From positions 1 to 5,980 of the forward strand of contig JASHYZ010000509.1 in NCBI GenBank assembly GCA_030042795.1: a DNA stretch of 5,980 nt, given 5' to 3'. Of this stretch, positions 4,825 to 5,980 are shown piece by piece. Under the pieces are notes generated by a model. It worked only from the letters and a program-made list of their open reading frames with translations, ran no database searches and was not told where the DNA came from. Position 1 is the stretch's first letter. Every line of letters starts with the position of its first letter. A program made the position numbers and the translations under genes. The stretch is from Terriglobia bacterium. GTDB taxonomy: Bacteria > Acidobacteriota > Terriglobia > UBA7540.

Positions 4825-5980
4825 ATGGAAAGCACCAGCATCCCGCAAACGGCTACCGACAATCAAGCACAGCCGCCTGCCCCCGAAGTCGGCAAGGACG
4901 GCGCCGTAACAGAGGCCGCTTATCCGGCCTCCGACACGCAAGACGGCCTTCTTCGGCCGATTCCCTCGCCCACCGTCCGGCTGGGCGTGGGACTCTGCGT
5001 GATTCTGTCAATCTTTGTCGTGTTTGTGATCTACGCCACCCGGCAGGTGAGTTGGCTGGAGAATTTCCAGACCAACGTGGTGCAGCGCAACCACAAGGCG
5101 TCTCTGCAACTGCTGCGCCTGCAGAATGACGCTTACCTGCTGGCGCTTTCCCTTCGCGAGATGGTAGGCGCCGAAGCGGCCTATCCTGTCCGTTACTGGC
5201 AGCCCGAGTTCGGGCGGCTTCGCCACGACATGGAGGACGCTTTGCGGCGGGTGGGCGAATTTTCGGCGCCAAGCCCTTTCGCAGAGGAGAGGCGCGACCA
5301 GTTGCGGCTGGATCTCAACCAGCTAGGGGACACCGCCAACCAGGTGTTTGCGCCGGCGCAGCAGGGGAACGAAGACGCCGCTCGAAGGCTTGTGCGCGAC
5401 CAACTGGAGCCGCAGCTCAACCAGATCACGGCCACTGTGGACGAGCTCCTGCGGCTCAACGATCAGGCGCAGAATGAGGCGTCCGCGCGCATCAGCGAAG
5501 TCTACAACGGAGTAAAGAGAGACATCCTGGCGCTCACCGTAGTGCTGCTGCTGCTGGCGCTCGGCACCGGGCTTTACACCTTCCGGGCCAACCGCAAGAC
5601 GTTTGACCAAATGCAGCGCCTGGCCGGGCAGCTCCGCCTGCAATCGGAGCAACTCCGCAAGCTCTCCTGGAAGCTGATCGAGGTGCAGGAGGCCACGCTG
5701 CGCCAGGTGTCGCGCGACTTGCACGACGAGTTCGGGCAGATTCTGACAGGCGTGGGACTGATGCTGCGGCGCGCGGGCCAGAAGGTCACAACCGCCGCGG
5801 CGGACGCGGCTCTCCTCGCCGAACTACAGGCCGTCAAGCAAGTGGTGGAGGAAACGCTGGAGAGAGTGCGCGACCAGTCGCAGATGTTCCGCCCTGCCGT
5901 GCTCGACGATTTTGGCCTGGAGCAGACGATCGAGTGGTTGACCCGGCAGTTCGAGAAGCAGTCGGGGCTGGCCGTGCATT
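4825..5980 (+). CDS. Membrane sensor histidine kinase, NarL/DesK type, N-terminal part (truncated by window edge)
   Basis: The frame is open from ATG 4825 to the window end: 385 codons with no stop. The order is a Pro/Ala-rich cytoplasmic tail (1-50), a first membrane helix (about 53-71), an extracytoplasmic, Leu/Gln/Arg-rich and probably all-helical sensor domain (about 72-232), and a second membrane helix (about 233-253). A coiled-coil-like linker (about 258-290) follows, then the HisKA_3 dimerisation/phosphoacceptor domain. The phospho-acceptor is His300 in SRDLHDEFGQILTG (5722-5724). RPAVLDDFGLEQTIEWL (356-372) is the conserved lead-in to the ATPase domain, whose ATP-binding boxes lie beyond the window. 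The stimulus is unknown. A partner LuxR-type response regulator is expected downstream. No clear HAMP domain is seen. The start is weakly supported (A-rich, no clear ribosome binding site). The upstream in-frame ATG at 4753 lies within the palindromic repeat and is unlikely. Confidence 0.9.
   Translation, partial: MESTSIPQTATDNQAQPPAPEVGKDGAVTEAAYPASDTQDGLLRPIPSPTVRLGVGLCVILSIFVVFVIYATRQVSWLENFQTNVVQRNHKASLQLLRLQNDAYLLALSLREMVGAEAAYPVRYWQPEFGRLRHDMEDALRRVGEFSAPSPFAEERRDQLRLDLNQLGDTANQVFAPAQQGNEDAARRLVRDQLEPQLNQITATVDELLRLNDQAQNEASARISEVYNGVKRDILALTVVLLLLALGTGLYTFRANRKTFDQMQRLAGQLRLQSEQLRKLSWKLIEVQEATLRQVSRDLHDEFGQILTGVGLMLRRAGQKVTTAAADAALLAELQAVKQVVEETLERVRDQSQMFRPAVLDDFGLEQTIEWLTRQFEKQSGLAVH

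Overview
The window reads as moderately GC-rich bacterial chromosome, most likely from an Acidobacteriota-like lineage. That placement is an inference from three things: long palindromic intergenic repeats of the GTCATGCTGAGCGCAGCGAA type, the ferrochelatase variant (APQNS in place of the usual APHYS-like motif), and a NarL/DesK-type histidine kinase. No rRNA, tRNA or taxonomic marker confirms it.

Layout. Bases 1-1792 hold a three-gene unit on the minus strand, read right to left. It encodes a secreted caspase-fold-like protein (1043-1792), a five-helix membrane protein (314-991) and the N-terminal part of a secreted endonuclease/exonuclease/phosphatase-superfamily protein (1-285, cut by the window edge). 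A good sigma70-type promoter lies in front of it (1856-1884). Bases 1793-2254 contain no gene but carry a long palindromic repeat (1971-2054) and a strong hairpin (2191-2219). A small secreted glycine/tyrosine-rich protein follows on the minus strand (2255-2734). Bases 2735-3590 have no convincing gene. They hold a perfect palindrome (2894-2906), a strong plus-strand promoter with no obvious coding target (3167-3195) and a cluster of stem-loops just upstream of hemH.

From 3591 the plus strand carries hemH (ferrochelatase, 3591-4664), probably leaderless from a GTG start, then a second long palindromic repeat (4686-4779), then the first 385 codons of a membrane sensor histidine kinase (4825 to the window end).

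How it may work together. The minus-strand trio looks like one transcription unit whose products act at or beyond the inner membrane: two exported putative hydrolases and one membrane protein. No partner or function can be assigned from sequence alone, and this is the part most worth pursuing as a possibly undescribed system. HemH performs metal insertion in haem synthesis and seems unrelated to its neighbours. The histidine kinase probably has its response regulator just beyond the window.
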